Assembly (NCBI RefSeq): GCF_000020665.1
Contig: NC_011071.1
Location: forward strand, 610,501-674,500
DNA: 64,000 nt
Source of the DNA: Stenotrophomonas maltophilia R551-3
GTDB taxonomy: Bacteria > Pseudomonadota > Gammaproteobacteria > Xanthomonadales > Xanthomonadaceae
Direction: 5' to 3'
Shown: positions 47,432-56,224 of the stretch, in pieces
Numbering within the stretch: position 1 is the first letter of the stretch
Layout: every line of letters begins with the position of its first letter
Position numbers and translations under genes: made by a program
The notes under the pieces: model-generated
The model's input: the letters and a program-made list of their open reading frames with translations, nothing else
Told to the model about the DNA's origin: nothing
The model's database searches: none

Positions 47432-48113
47432 CCGCTGGCTGGCACTGGCACTGCTCCTGGCAGTGCTCGGCCTGGCCTATCTGTTGCTGGTGCACCCCTG
47501 GTTCACCCAGCCGCTGCGTGAGATCAATGCCGATGTCGCCGCCCTGCGCGAGCGCGAGCAGCGTGTACAGGCGCAGCTGCAGCAGCAGCCGCAGATCGAA
47601 CAGCGCCTGCGCGCTACCCGCGAAGCGTTGCAGCAGCGGCCGGGCTTCCTGCGTGAAGCCACCGCCGAAGCCGCCGCCGCCGCGCTGGGGGGCAAGCTGC
47701 AGGATGCCGTGGCGATGGCCAGCCCGGGCAACCGCAGCTGCACCATCAGCAACCGCACGCCGCTGACCGACAACCGTCGCGATGCCGAGTTCGTGCGCGT
47801 TGCCATGCAGGTACGCCTGCGCTGCGGTGTGGCCGAACTGGCCACCGTGCTGCACAGCCTGGAAACCGGCAGCCCGCGCCTGTTCGTCGACAACCTCAAC
47901 CTGATCGCACAGCGTTTCCAGCAATCGCCGAACGAATCCGGGCTGGGCCTGGATGTGTCCTTCGAACTGGCCGGTTATCTGCTGCCGGGCGCTGCGGCCG
48001 AAGGGGCCACGCCAACACCCGCAACCGGGCCGGCCGCCACCCCGCAGCCGCCTGCAGCGGCACCGGTACCGGATGCACCGGCCGAGGGACAGGAGGTGGC
48101 CGATGAAACTTGA
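47406..48113 (+). CDS. gspM: Type II secretion protein XpsM (GspM-like)
   Basis: A protein of 235 residues. A transmembrane helix near the N-terminus (about 11-28, LALALLLAVLGLAYLLLV) is followed by a coiled-coil stretch (about 40-80, LREREQRVQAQLQQQ) and a periplasmic ferredoxin-like domain. The C-terminus is Pro/Ala-rich. Two cysteines (NRSCTISNR and RLRCGVAEL) could form a disulfide. It stabilises XpsL. The start overlaps the xpsL end by 26 bases, and the stop lies inside the xpsN start region. Confidence 0.87.
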   Translation: MPMPSARRDRWLALALLLAVLGLAYLLLVHPWFTQPLREINADVAALREREQRVQAQLQQQPQIEQRLRATREALQQRPGFLREATAEAAAAALGGKLQDAVAMASPGNRSCTISNRTPLTDNRRDAEFVRVAMQVRLRCGVAELATVLHSLETGSPRLFVDNLNLIAQRFQQSPNESGLGLDVSFELAGYLLPGAAAEGATPTPATGPAATPQPPAAAPVPDAPAEGQEVADET

Positions 48114-48894
48114 GCAGATCAGCCTGCGCACCGGTTTCCTGCTGGCCCTGGCGGGCTGGGCGGCAGCGGTCTGGCTGGCCACCGGCTTCGGCCTCGGCAG
48201 CCAGTTGCCGGGCGCCGATGGCAATGCCGATGCGGCGCCGTCGCTGCCCGGCCTGCCGTCGCTTGCCGCCGAACGCATGGCCAGTGCCGACAGCTACAGC
48301 GCGATCGGCGAACGCCCGCTGTTCGCCGAGGACCGCAAGCCGAAGCCCTACCTGCTCGGTGGAAGCGAGCCCGCCGCCAGTGCCGCGCTGCGCCTGACCG
48401 GCGTGCTGCTGACCGGCGATTTCGGCATGGCCACCTTTACCACCGAACAGAACCGCTCGCTGCGCCTGCGCCTCAATGGTGAGGCCGTTGATGGCTGGCA
48501 GCTGGTCGCGCTGGCGCCACGCCAGGCTACCGTGATCGGTCCCGGTGGCAACCAGGTGTTGGAGCTGGCGGTGTTCAACGGTCAGGGCGGTGAACCGCCA
48601 ACCGTGCTGCGCGGCGCCAACGGTGCGCCGCCGGCGGGTGGAATCATTGTGCCGCCGCCGGCCGGTGCTCCACCGCCACCGCCGGCCGCTGCAGCTACGG
48701 CACAGCAGGCGCCAGGTGGCAGTGCAGCACCGGCGGCCACACCGGCGGCCGCAACGCCTCCCGCCAACACCAACGGTCCCAGCGAAGCGCAGATGCAGGC
48801 CATCCGCGAACGCATCCAGGCCCGCCGCCGCCAGCTGCAGCAACAGCAGCAGCAACAACCGTCGCCGCCCCCGGGCGATGGCACCAACCGATAG
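48103..48894 (+). CDS. xpsN: Type II secretion protein XpsN (GspC-like role)
   Basis: ATG 48103 with AGGAGG 6 bases before it; 263 residues. One N-terminal transmembrane helix (about 10-30) is followed by ADSYSAIGERPLFAEDRKPK, the RPLF pattern that opens the homology region of GspC, and by a small beta domain (ALRLTGVLLTGDFGMATF to LELAVFNG). The C-terminal third is Pro/Ala-rich and ends in a poly-Gln tract. No separate gspC is present in the operon, so XpsN probably links the inner-membrane platform to the secretin XpsD, as shown for the Xanthomonas homologue. Overlaps the xpsM end by 11 bases. Confidence 0.87.
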   Translation: MKLEQISLRTGFLLALAGWAAAVWLATGFGLGSQLPGADGNADAAPSLPGLPSLAAERMASADSYSAIGERPLFAEDRKPKPYLLGGSEPAASAALRLTGVLLTGDFGMATFTTEQNRSLRLRLNGEAVDGWQLVALAPRQATVIGPGGNQVLELAVFNGQGGEPPTVLRGANGAPPAGGIIVPPPAGAPPPPPAAAATAQQAPGGSAAPAATPAAATPPANTNGPSEAQMQAIRERIQARRRQLQQQQQQQPSPPPGDGTNR

Positions 48895-48903
48895 AGTGAA
48901 TGC

Positions 48904-51105
48904 ATGAACCTGCGTTTCCTTCCCTGGTCCTTTGCCCTCGCGCTGCTGGTTGGCTGCAGCACGGTGTCCGCGCCGCACGTGCAGCGCAAAGGCAACCTGA
49001 CGTCCACGACCGATGCCGGCCAGGCGGCGGAAGTGGCTGCCGATGCCGCCCGTGACAGCCAGGGCGCGCCCCAGGCGGTCATCCGCCGCGGCACCGGCAC
49101 CATGATCAACCGCGAAGCCGCGCGCGCGCCGGCGCCGGCACTGCACGGCGCCAGTACCGGCGAGGCGACCTTCAACTTCGAGGGGGAATCGGTGCACGCG
49201 GTGGTCAAGGCCATCCTCGGTGACATGCTCGGGCAGAACTACGTGATCGCACCGGGAGTGCAGGGCACGGTCACCCTGGCCACGCCGAAACCGGTGTCGC
49301 CGGCGCAGGCGCTGAACCTGCTGGAGATGGTGCTGGGCTGGAACAACGCACGCATGGTGTACAGCGGTGGTCGCTACAACATCGTGGCTGCCGACCAGGC
49401 ATTGGCCGGCACTGTCGCGCCGAGTACGGCCCCGGCGGCCAGCGCACGCGGTTTCGAGGTGCGGGTGATCCCGCTGCAGTTCATCTCCGCCACTGAAATG
49501 AAGAAGGTGCTGGAGCCGTACGCGCGCCCCAACGCCATCGTCAACGTCGACAGCGGCCGCAACGTGATCACCCTCGGTGGTACCCGCGCCGAGCTGGAAA
49601 ACTACATGCGCACCGTCGAGATCTTCGACGTCGACTGGTTGTCGGGCATGTCGGTGGGCGTGTTCCCGATCCAGTCGGGCAAGGCCGAGCAGGTTGCAGC
49701 AGATCTGGAGAAGGTGTTCGGTGAGGAGAGCAAGACCCCCAGCGCCGGCATGTTCCGCTTCCTGCCGCTGGAGAACGCCAACGCGGTGCTGGTGATCACC
49801 CCGCAGGTGCGTTACCTGGACCAGATCCAGCAATGGCTGGACCGCATCGATACCGCCGGCGGCAGCGCCCGCCTGTTCTCCTACGAACTGCGCTACATCA
49901 AGGCACGCGACCTCGCCGAACGCCTCAGCGAAGCCTTCGCCAGCAGCGGCAACCGCGGCGGCTCCAGCCCCGGCTCATTGGCGCCCGGTGCGATTCCGTC
50001 GCAGCTGGGCAGCGATGGCGACCGCGGCATGGACAGCAACAACAGCAGCAACTTCGGTTCAACGTCGGGCGGCAGCTCCAGCGGCGGCGGTAGTGGCAGC
50101 ATGAACCTGCCGCAGCGCCAGTCCGGCAACGTCAGCGTCAGCCTGGAAGTGGAAGGCGACCGTGTCGGCGTATCGGCGGTCGAGGAAACCAACACCCTGC
50201 TGGTCCGTTCGACCCCGCAGGCCTGGCGCTCGATCCGCGAAGTGATCGAGAAGCTGGACGTGATGCCGCTGCAGGTGCACATCGAGGCGCAGGTGGCTGA
50301 GGTCGCCCTGGAGGGTGACCTGAAGTACGGCGTGAATTGGTTCTTCGACAACGCGGTGGCCGGGCGCGCGCTGACCGGCGCATTGGCCGGCGTGACCCTG
50401 CCGGCCGCCGCCGGCGGCTCCTGGAGCAGCCTCGCCGGTGCCGCGACCGGTGGCGAAGGCCTCGGCTGGGCATTCACCGGGCACAATGGTGCCGCAGTCG
50501 TGAGCGCGCTGGACAAGGTTACCGATGTGCGCCTGCTGCAGACCCCTTCGGTGTTCGTGCGCAACAACGCTGAGGCCACGCTCAATGTGGGCGACAAGGT
50601 GCCGATCAACACCACCACGGTGAACACCGGCATCGGCACCAGCAGTTACAGCTCGGTGCAGTACATCGACACCGGCGTGATCCTCAAGGTGCGCCCGCGG
50701 GTGACCCGCGACGGCACGGTGTTCCTCGACATCGTGCAGGAAGTGAGCAGCGCCTCGAACGTGCCGGAGAACTGCAACCCGCAGGAGCGCAACTGCAACC
50801 CGCGGATTTCCACCAAGAAGCTGTCGACCGAAGCGGCGGTGCAGAGCGGCGACACCATCATGCTGGCCGGCCTGATCACCGACACGGGCACCGATGGCAG
50901 CAGCGGCATCCCCGGCCTGAGCCGGATTCCGGTGGTGGGCGCACTGTTCGGGCAGAAGAGCCGCACCAGCCGCCGTTCGGAAGTGATCGTGCTGCTGACG
51001 CCGAGCATCGTCCGCAACAGCCAGGAAGCGCGCAACCTGACCGACGAGTACAGCCAGCGCTTCCGCGCGATGGAACCGCTGAACCAGCCGCGCGCAAAGA
51101 AGTAA
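48904..51105 (+). CDS. gspD: Type II secretion secretin XpsD (GspD)
   Basis: A protein of 733 residues. A lipoprotein signal (LALLVGCSTV, Cys 18) suggests self-piloting to the outer membrane without a separate pilotin. N0 to N3 domains follow (about 90-430, each with a short beta-alpha motif such as FNFEGESVHAVVKAILGD, given here in part), interrupted by a Gly/Ser-rich linker (about 370-400). The secretin barrel (about 480-710) contains VPINTTTVNTG and GDTIMLAGLITDTGTDG. It forms the outer-membrane pore. Last gene of the xps operon; repeat module 3 begins 3 bases after the stop. Confidence 0.96.
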   Translation: MNLRFLPWSFALALLVGCSTVSAPHVQRKGNLTSTTDAGQAAEVAADAARDSQGAPQAVIRRGTGTMINREAARAPAPALHGASTGEATFNFEGESVHAVVKAILGDMLGQNYVIAPGVQGTVTLATPKPVSPAQALNLLEMVLGWNNARMVYSGGRYNIVAADQALAGTVAPSTAPAASARGFEVRVIPLQFISATEMKKVLEPYARPNAIVNVDSGRNVITLGGTRAELENYMRTVEIFDVDWLSGMSVGVFPIQSGKAEQVAADLEKVFGEESKTPSAGMFRFLPLENANAVLVITPQVRYLDQIQQWLDRIDTAGGSARLFSYELRYIKARDLAERLSEAFASSGNRGGSSPGSLAPGAIPSQLGSDGDRGMDSNNSSNFGSTSGGSSSGGGSGSMNLPQRQSGNVSVSLEVEGDRVGVSAVEETNTLLVRSTPQAWRSIREVIEKLDVMPLQVHIEAQVAEVALEGDLKYGVNWFFDNAVAGRALTGALAGVTLPAAAGGSWSSLAGAATGGEGLGWAFTGHNGAAVVSALDKVTDVRLLQTPSVFVRNNAEATLNVGDKVPINTTTVNTGIGTSSYSSVQYIDTGVILKVRPRVTRDGTVFLDIVQEVSSASNVPENCNPQERNCNPRISTKKLSTEAAVQSGDTIMLAGLITDTGTDGSSGIPGLSRIPVVGALFGQKSRTSRRSEVIVLLTPSIVRNSQEARNLTDEYSQRFRAMEPLNQPRAKK

Positions 51106-51153
51106 GGGGTTGACGGCCGGGCTGCGCCCGGCACCCGCAGAAGCCGGAGCTGG

Positions 51154-51397
<244 letters not shown>

Positions 51398-51408
51398 TGC
51401 TGCTGTTG

Positions 51409-51456
51409 GTAGGTGTCGACCTTGGTCGACACGCTGGATCCACGCCATGCGTGGAT
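51409..51456 (+). repeat. SMAG REP unit and a partner palindrome
   Basis: GTAGGTGTCGACCTTGGTCG (from 51409) and, after it, ATCCACGCCATGCGTGGAT (51438-51456) without its CTAC end. Both correspond to units in module 1, in inverse. Confidence 0.85.
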
Positions 51457-51498
51457 GACTCTCCATCGAAATCGAATATTTCGAGATCCGAAACATCT

Positions 51499-51522
51499 GA
51501 GCCGAGCATGGTTCGGCTCTAC
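51499..51522 (-). repeat. SMAG REP unit
   Basis: GAGCCGAGCATGGTTCGGCT then CTAC; counterpart of the unit at 10333-10357 in inverse orientation. Confidence 0.85.
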
Positions 51523-51542
51523 AGAAGGCAATGCCCGACAGA

Positions 51543-51676
51543 TCGCAGGAAACTGTCGAAGGCGGGGTGGGTCCGGTTGCGGGGGCGTGAGCCGCATGGA
51601 TGCGGCGACCGAGCTTACATGGACGTACTTGCAGCGTCCCCCGCAACCGGACCCACCCCGCCATCCCCCAGGAACC
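51543..51676 (-). repeat. Structured hairpin element, copy 6 (canonical stem)
   Basis: A perfect 25-bp stem: 51561-51585 with 51638-51662, core TGGGTCCGGTTGCGGGGG, the same as copies 1 and 4. The loop is altered: the usual CCC/GGG pair around the GTCCAT loop has become TAC/GTA (element orientation), still complementary. Inner hairpin GCCGCATGGATGCGGC. Confidence 0.78.
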
Positions 51677-51793
51677 CAGCTTTTGCTCCGGCTGTTGCTT
51701 CGGCTCTGGCTCCGGCCTCTGCGGGTGCCGGGTGCAACCCGGCCGATACCCTCCCAGTGCTAGGCTGTGGCTACCGACAACCACGGAGGCGGG

Positions 51794-52648
51794 ATGGGGG
51801 CGATCGTGTTGTTGCCGCTGTGCGTGGACGATGCCGCGCTCGACCGCTGCCTGGCCGCGCTGGATGCCGGCACCGCGCCGGGTACCGCGGTCTGGCTGGC
51901 CGATGACGCGCAGACCGGGCCGCGTGCGCAGGCGGTGGTGGAACACTGGTTGGCGCATACGCCGTTGCAGGCCGAATACACCCGCCGCGCGCGGCCGTTG
52001 GGCGAGGTCGCCCATCTGGATGAGATGCTGCGCGCCTGCGAGGGCCTGGACGTGGCCGTGCTGGCGCCGGACAGCGTGCCAGCACCCGGCTGGCTGCAGC
52101 AGCTGCAGGATGCCTTCGCCCGCGACGCCGCCATCGCCACCGCAACACCGTGGTGCAATGCCGGCGAAACAGCCGCGTGGCCGCGATTGGGCGAAATCAA
52201 TCCCGAACCGGAGGACCCGGCGCTGCTGGCACACACCTGTGCCACGCTGCCGGTGCTGCATCCGGAGCTGCCCTCGGCAGTCACCCACGCGGTGCTGGTG
52301 CGCGGCAACGCGCGCCGGCGTGCCGGCGGCCTGGACGTGGAGAGCTACGCCGGCTGGAACGCGGCGCTGGTCGACCTGAGCCTGCGCATGGCCGGGCTGG
52401 GTTGGCGCAACGTCCTGTGCGAGACCGCCTTCGTCGGCCGCGCAGGGGAGGCCGTCAGCCGCGATGGCGATCTTGAAGCCCTGGCCGCGCGCTGGCCGGC
52501 CTGGGTGCCGCGACTGGCCGATTTCCTGATGCACGATCCGCTGCACGGGTTGCGCGCCGATCTGCAGCAGCGCATGCGGCAGGCGATAATGCCGGCCGAG
52601 CAGGGCGACCTGTTCGTCTCGTCTTCCGCGCCGGAGCCTCCTGCTTGA
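51794..52648 (+). CDS. Glycosyltransferase-like protein of unknown function
   Basis: ATG 51794 with GGAGG upstream gives 284 residues; a start 9 codons earlier is possible. The order of segments recalls a GT-A (family 2-like) fold: LLPLCVDDAALDRCLAALDA at the N-terminus, DVAVLAPDSVPAPGWL where a DxD-type motif would be, and a C-terminal helical part. The DxD motif itself is not clear (LAPDSVPAPGW has a single Asp), so activity is uncertain; it could be a degenerate or accessory glycosyltransferase. It overlaps the next gene, a proper family 2 glycosyltransferase (TTGA overlap), so the two probably act together. Confidence 0.6.
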   Translation: MGAIVLLPLCVDDAALDRCLAALDAGTAPGTAVWLADDAQTGPRAQAVVEHWLAHTPLQAEYTRRARPLGEVAHLDEMLRACEGLDVAVLAPDSVPAPGWLQQLQDAFARDAAIATATPWCNAGETAAWPRLGEINPEPEDPALLAHTCATLPVLHPELPSAVTHAVLVRGNARRRAGGLDVESYAGWNAALVDLSLRMAGLGWRNVLCETAFVGRAGEAVSRDGDLEALAARWPAWVPRLADFLMHDPLHGLRADLQQRMRQAIMPAEQGDLFVSSSAPEPPA

Positions 52649-53484
52649 ATGTTGCCATTGCCGCCATCGTCGTCACGTACCAGAGCGGCAGCACCATCGA
52701 CGCCTGCCTCTCGCGTCTGCGCCAGGCGCAGGACGTGGCCGAGATCCGGGTGATCGACAATGGCTCGATGGATGGCACGCTGGATATCGTGCAGCGCCAT
52801 GCCAGCCACGACCCGCGCGTGCGTTTCGTCGGCAATCCGGACAATCCCGGCTTTGCCGCCGCCAACAACCAGGGCGTGGCCGATTCGAGCAGCCCGTGGC
52901 TGGCCTTCATCAATCCGGACCTGATGGTCGAGCCGGATACGCTGGCCGGATTGCGCAGCCGCGCCGACGCCCTCGGTGACTGCCTGCTGGGTGTCGAACA
53001 GCTGGATGAGCATGGTCAGGCCGATGAGGCCGTGCGCCGCCGTGACCCGGATTTCCTGTTGATGCTGCGCTCGCCGGGCAAGGGCTCGAAACTGGCCGTT
53101 CCGCGTGACCCGCAGCAGGCACTGCAGCGGGTGCCGGCGTTGTCCGGTGCCTTGCTGATGATGTCGCGCGCGCTGTTCGACCGTATCGGTGGCTGGGACG
53201 CCGGTTACCGCCTGCATGCCGAAGACCTGGACCTGTGCCGGCGTGCACGCGAAGCCGGAGCAGTGGTGGCGATCGCCAATGACCTGCAGGTCACCCACGT
53301 TCGTGGCGTCTCCAGCCGCTCGCGGCCGTTCTTCGTGGAATGGCACAAGCACAAGGGCCTGTGGCGCTATTTCCAGAAGTTCGAGGCCAGGCAGCGTTCG
53401 CTGCCGGTGCGGGTAGCGGTGTGGGGCGCGATCTGGGCGCACGCGCTGATGCTGGTGCCGAAGCTGCTGCGCAAGGCGCTGTAG
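52645..53484 (+). CDS. Family 2 glycosyltransferase (WbbL/rhamnosyltransferase type)
   Basis: TTG 52645 overlaps the previous stop and gives 279 residues. GT2 features: AAIVVTYQSGSTIDACL, VIDNGSMDGTLDI, GFAAANNQGVADSS, a DxD-like site in AFINPDLMVEPDTL, and HAEDLDLCRRAREAG near the catalytic base (ED). This is the WbbL-like subgroup that adds rhamnose or related sugars from nucleotide donors to lipid-linked or surface glycans. Cytoplasmic; a hydrophobic C-terminal stretch may touch the membrane. The TAG stop forms part of a SMAG unit, so the repeat overlaps the gene end. Donor and acceptor unknown. Confidence 0.85.
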   Translation: MNVAIAAIVVTYQSGSTIDACLSRLRQAQDVAEIRVIDNGSMDGTLDIVQRHASHDPRVRFVGNPDNPGFAAANNQGVADSSSPWLAFINPDLMVEPDTLAGLRSRADALGDCLLGVEQLDEHGQADEAVRRRDPDFLLMLRSPGKGSKLAVPRDPQQALQRVPALSGALLMMSRALFDRIGGWDAGYRLHAEDLDLCRRAREAGAVVAIANDLQVTHVRGVSSRSRPFFVEWHKHKGLWRYFQKFEARQRSLPVRVAVWGAIWAHALMLVPKLLRKAL

Positions 53485-53542
53485 CGCCGAGCCCACGCTC
53501 GGCTCAGGCAACACATCCAGCCGAGCGTGGGCTCGGCTCTAC
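53481..53542. repeat. SMAG REP dimer overlapping a stop codon
   Basis: GTAGCGCCGAGCCCACGCTC (from 53481) and its inverse ending GGCTCTAC (53542). The GTAG head supplies the TAG stop of the glycosyltransferase gene. Head-to-head form with about 14 bases between the units. Confidence 0.9.
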
Positions 53543-53592
53543 GGAGGGCGGGCGCGCCCACGGTTCACTCCGCCGGGCGCATAATCCGCCCC

Positions 53593-54774
53593 ATGCCTAT
53601 CATCCAGTCCCTGCTCGACACCGACCTGTACAAGTTCACCATGATGCAGGCGGTGCTCCACCAGCACCCCGGCGCCCAGGTGCAGTACCGGTTCAAGTGC
53701 CGCACGCCCGGCATCGACCTGGCCCATTACATCGACCAGATCGACGAAGAGATCGACCACCTGTGCAGCCTGCGTTTCAGCGACGCGGAGCTGGACTACA
53801 TGCGTGGCCTGCGCTTCGTGAAGCCGGACTTCGCCGATTTCCTCGGCCTGTTCCACCTCGACCGCAAGTACATCCAGCTGCGCGCATCGAAGACCGTGCC
53901 CGGCGAGATCGAACTGGACATCACCGGGCCCTGGCTGCACACCATCCTGTTCGAAGTGCCGCTGCTGGCGATCATCAACGAAGTCTGGTTCCGCAACACC
54001 ACCACCGCCGACTTCGCCGAGGGCGAGCGCCGCCTGCAGGCCAAGGCCGCGCTGCTGCGTGATACCCCGGGGTTCGAGCAGTGCCGCATCGCCGACTACG
54101 GCAGCCGCCGCCGCTACTCGCGTGACTGGCATGCCCGTCTGCTGCCGCTGCTGCGCGATGCGCTCGGCCCGCAGCTGGTCGGCACCAGCAACGTACACTT
54201 CGCGCGCCTGTATGGCATGACTCCGCACGGCACCATGGCTCATGAGTACCTGCAGGCGTTCCAGGCGCTCGGCCCGCGCCTGCGTGATTCGCAGGTGGCG
54301 GCACTGGAATCGTGGGCACGCGAATATCGCGGCGACCTCGGCATCGCGCTGTCCGACGTGGTCGGCCTGGACGCGTTCCTGCGCGACTTCGATATGTACT
54401 TCTGCAAGCTGTTCGACGGCGTGCGCCACGACTCGGGCGATCCGTTCGACTGGGGTGACCGCATGCTGGCGCATTTTCAGCAGCGCCGGGTCGATCCACG
54501 CAGCAAGGTGCTGGTGTTCAGCGATGGCCTCGACATCGTCAAGGTGATGCGCCTGTATGACTACTTCCGTGGTCGCTGCCAGGTCGCCTTCGGCGTCGGC
54601 ACCCATCTGACCAATGATCTGGGTCCGACGCCGCTCAACATCGTCATCAAGATGGTCCGCTGCAACGGCCAGCCGGTCGCCAAGCTCAGCGACTCGCCGG
54701 GCAAGAGCATGTGCGACGACCCTGGTTACCTGACATACCTGCGCCAGGTCTTCGAGTTGCCGCAGCCGGAGTAA
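53593..54774 (+). CDS. pncB: Nicotinate phosphoribosyltransferase
   Basis: ATG 53593 ([20 protein letters not shown]) gives 393 residues; the longer frame reads through the SMAG dimer. Family features: [22 protein letters not shown] at the start, [16 protein letters not shown] (about 170-185), a [22 protein letters not shown] segment given here as GTSNVHFA and TPHGTMAHE with the phosphorylated His, and [11 protein letters not shown]. It converts nicotinate and PRPP to nicotinate mononucleotide with ATP help in the NAD salvage (Preiss-Handler) pathway. Cytoplasmic. Monocistronic and flanked by unrelated genes. Confidence 0.96.
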   Translation: MPIIQSLLDTDLYKFTMMQAVLHQHPGAQVQYRFKCRTPGIDLAHYIDQIDEEIDHLCSLRFSDAELDYMRGLRFVKPDFADFLGLFHLDRKYIQLRASKTVPGEIELDITGPWLHTILFEVPLLAIINEVWFRNTTTADFAEGERRLQAKAALLRDTPGFEQCRIADYGSRRRYSRDWHARLLPLLRDALGPQLVGTSNVHFARLYGMTPHGTMAHEYLQAFQALGPRLRDSQVAALESWAREYRGDLGIALSDVVGLDAFLRDFDMYFCKLFDGVRHDSGDPFDWGDRMLAHFQQRRVDPRSKVLVFSDGLDIVKVMRLYDYFRGRCQVAFGVGTHLTNDLGPTPLNIVIKMVRCNGQPVAKLSDSPGKSMCDDPGYLTYLRQVFELPQPE

Positions 54775-54793
54775 CGCCGGCCTGCTGCAGGTC

Positions 54794-55159
54794 TTACAGG
54801 TAGTCGACCACGACCAGGTAGGCGCCCTGCAGCGGCTGCTGCTTCGAAGCCTGCACGCTGTAGCGTTCGGAGAAGGCGATATCGCCGGCGCGCATCGCGC
54901 TGGCCGACACCGACAGCTTCTGGCCCTGGCGCTTGCCATCGCGCAGCGTCGCGGCCTGGCCATCGGCCAGCGCCGTCACGGCCACCGTCGAGCCCTTGGC
55001 CGACGGCGGGCAGGCCGCCAGGCTCAGTTCGCCCTGGGACAGGTTCGTCGTGCAGCCCGGCTCAGCGATGTGACCGCTGAAACGGATGCTGCCGCTGCTG
55101 GCCTGGGCCAGCGCACTGACGGACATCAGGGCCACACACAGCAGGATGGAGTTCCTCAT
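54794..55159 (-). CDS. Small type 1 fimbrial-like exported protein
   Basis: A protein of 121 residues with a signal peptide (MRNSILLCVALMSVSALAQA). The mature start SGSIRFSGHIAEPGCTTN has the G-I-F-G-I---C pattern of type 1 pilin subunits, and a second Cys (SLAACPPS) would give the usual disulfide. The C-terminus GAYLVVVDYL resembles the penultimate-tyrosine beta strand of pilins. It is shorter than the major subunit (179), so it may be a minor or regulatory subunit, or an outdated copy. It is transcribed away from smf-1 across a shared regulatory region. Confidence 0.75.
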   Translation of the reverse strand: MRNSILLCVALMSVSALAQASSGSIRFSGHIAEPGCTTNLSQGELSLAACPPSAKGSTVAVTALADGQAATLRDGKRQGQKLSVSASAMRAGDIAFSERYSVQASKQQPLQGAYLVVVDYL

Positions 55160-55260
55160 GACACGTTCTCTGGTTCGTTCGGTGTTTCCTAGTTAGCGAC
55201 AGGTTGGACCCGGCTTTAATAGGACAAATCCGAATCTGCTAGGGCCATCACCGAGAAAGA

Positions 55261-55274
55261 GTGATGCGCATCAA
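55261..55274. promoter_or_regulatory. FNR/CRP-like box in the fimbrial intergenic region
   Basis: GTGATGCGCATCAA matches the FNR/ANR consensus TTGAT-N4-ATCAA at 9 of 10 positions and contains the perfect palindrome TGATGCGCATCA. It is about 102 bases upstream of the small fimbrial gene and 326 upstream of smf-1. The whole gap 55160-55599 holds no gene; it is notably AT-richer than its surroundings. Confidence 0.45.
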
Positions 55275-55434
55275 GAAAGCTGTTTTTCAGGGAGAAATGG
55301 CGACTTTTTGCGTGCGCGCCCGGCGCAGCCAGCCGCCTCCGCGAAGGCTGCGGGTGACCGCTCGCCCCCGCTGACTCGATTTCGGCTACCACGTCACACT
55401 TGAGGCGTCAATAAACCGTCGTTCAGAAAAATAA

Positions 55435-55464
55435 TGAGACTTTCATCACAGTTGTGCCTATACT
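55435..55464 (+). promoter_or_regulatory. Putative smf-1 promoter with CRP/Clp-like site
   Basis: TATACT (55459-55464) is a good -10, about 135 bases before smf-1; no clear -35. TGAGA-CTTTCA-TCACA (55435-55450) is a 9 of 10 match to TGTGA-N6-TCACA and covers the place of the -35. The leader from about 55471 to 55599 is long and pyrimidine-rich near 55550-55585. Confidence 0.42.
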
Positions 55465-55599
55465 TGCGTCACGGATTCAGGGGAAGGTATGTCCGAGTCC
55501 GGCCACAGGTGAGACGCAAGGATGGGTCCTGATAGCCCGGCAGTGCTCCTTGCTTCCTCCTCTACTTCTCATCTCTTCAGTAGGGTTAGGTAAAAGCGA

Positions 55600-56139
55600 A
55601 TGCACAAGATCAATCTCATCGCCGCTGTGATGCTGGCCGCCGCTCCGCTGGCCGCCAACGCCGCCGACGGCACCATCACCTTCAATGGCAAGGTGACCGA
55701 CAAGACCTGCACCATCTCGACCCCGGGCGGCAAGGACTTCGCCGTCAACCTGCCGACCGTGTCCAAGAACACCCTGGCCAATGCCGGTGCCGTTGCGGGT
55801 CGTACCCCGTTCGCGATCAACCTGACCAAGTGCAGCGCCGGCAACGTCGCGACCTACTTCGAGCCGGGTTCGACCGTTGACTTCAACACCGGCCGCCTGC
55901 TGAACCAGGCTTCGGCCAACGCTGCCACCAACGTGCAGCTGCAGCTGCTGGGCTCCAACAACCAGGTCCTGCCGATCAAGGCAGCCGGCGCTGGCCTGGC
56001 CCAGACCAACTCGCAGTGGGTCACCGTCGGCACCGACGGCTCGGCCGACCTGAGCTACTACGCTGAGTACTACGCCACTGCCGCCGCCACCCCGGGCGAC
56101 GTCACCAGCAGCGTCAAGTACACGATCATCTACAACTGA
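55600..56139 (+). CDS. smf-1: Major fimbrial subunit SMF-1
   Basis: A protein of 179 residues with a signal peptide ending AANAA. Mature part: ADGTITFNGKVTDKTCTI (type 1 pilin start with the first Cys), second Cys in NLTKCSAGN, and the end SSVKYTIIYN with the penultimate Tyr used by chaperones. It forms the shaft of the SMF-1 fimbria of S. maltophilia by donor-strand exchange. First gene of a four-gene chaperone/usher operon, followed after 85 bases by the chaperone. Codon use fits high expression (few rare codons seen). Confidence 0.94.
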   Translation: MHKINLIAAVMLAAAPLAANAADGTITFNGKVTDKTCTISTPGGKDFAVNLPTVSKNTLANAGAVAGRTPFAINLTKCSAGNVATYFEPGSTVDFNTGRLLNQASANAATNVQLQLLGSNNQVLPIKAAGAGLAQTNSQWVTVGTDGSADLSYYAEYYATAAATPGDVTSSVKYTIIYN

Positions 56140-56224
56140 TCGTAGCCGTACCCGCATTGGCCGGCGTACGCGCCGGCCAATGCTCCGCGGCCTCTGGCCA
56201 CACACCTCGAGCGTAGTACTTCCG

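Noticed and set aside
55471..55599. Cyclic-di-GMP riboswitch in the smf-1 leader
   Set aside because: GAGACGCAAGG looks like one fragment of the GEMM-I core, but the other conserved segments and stems were not found.
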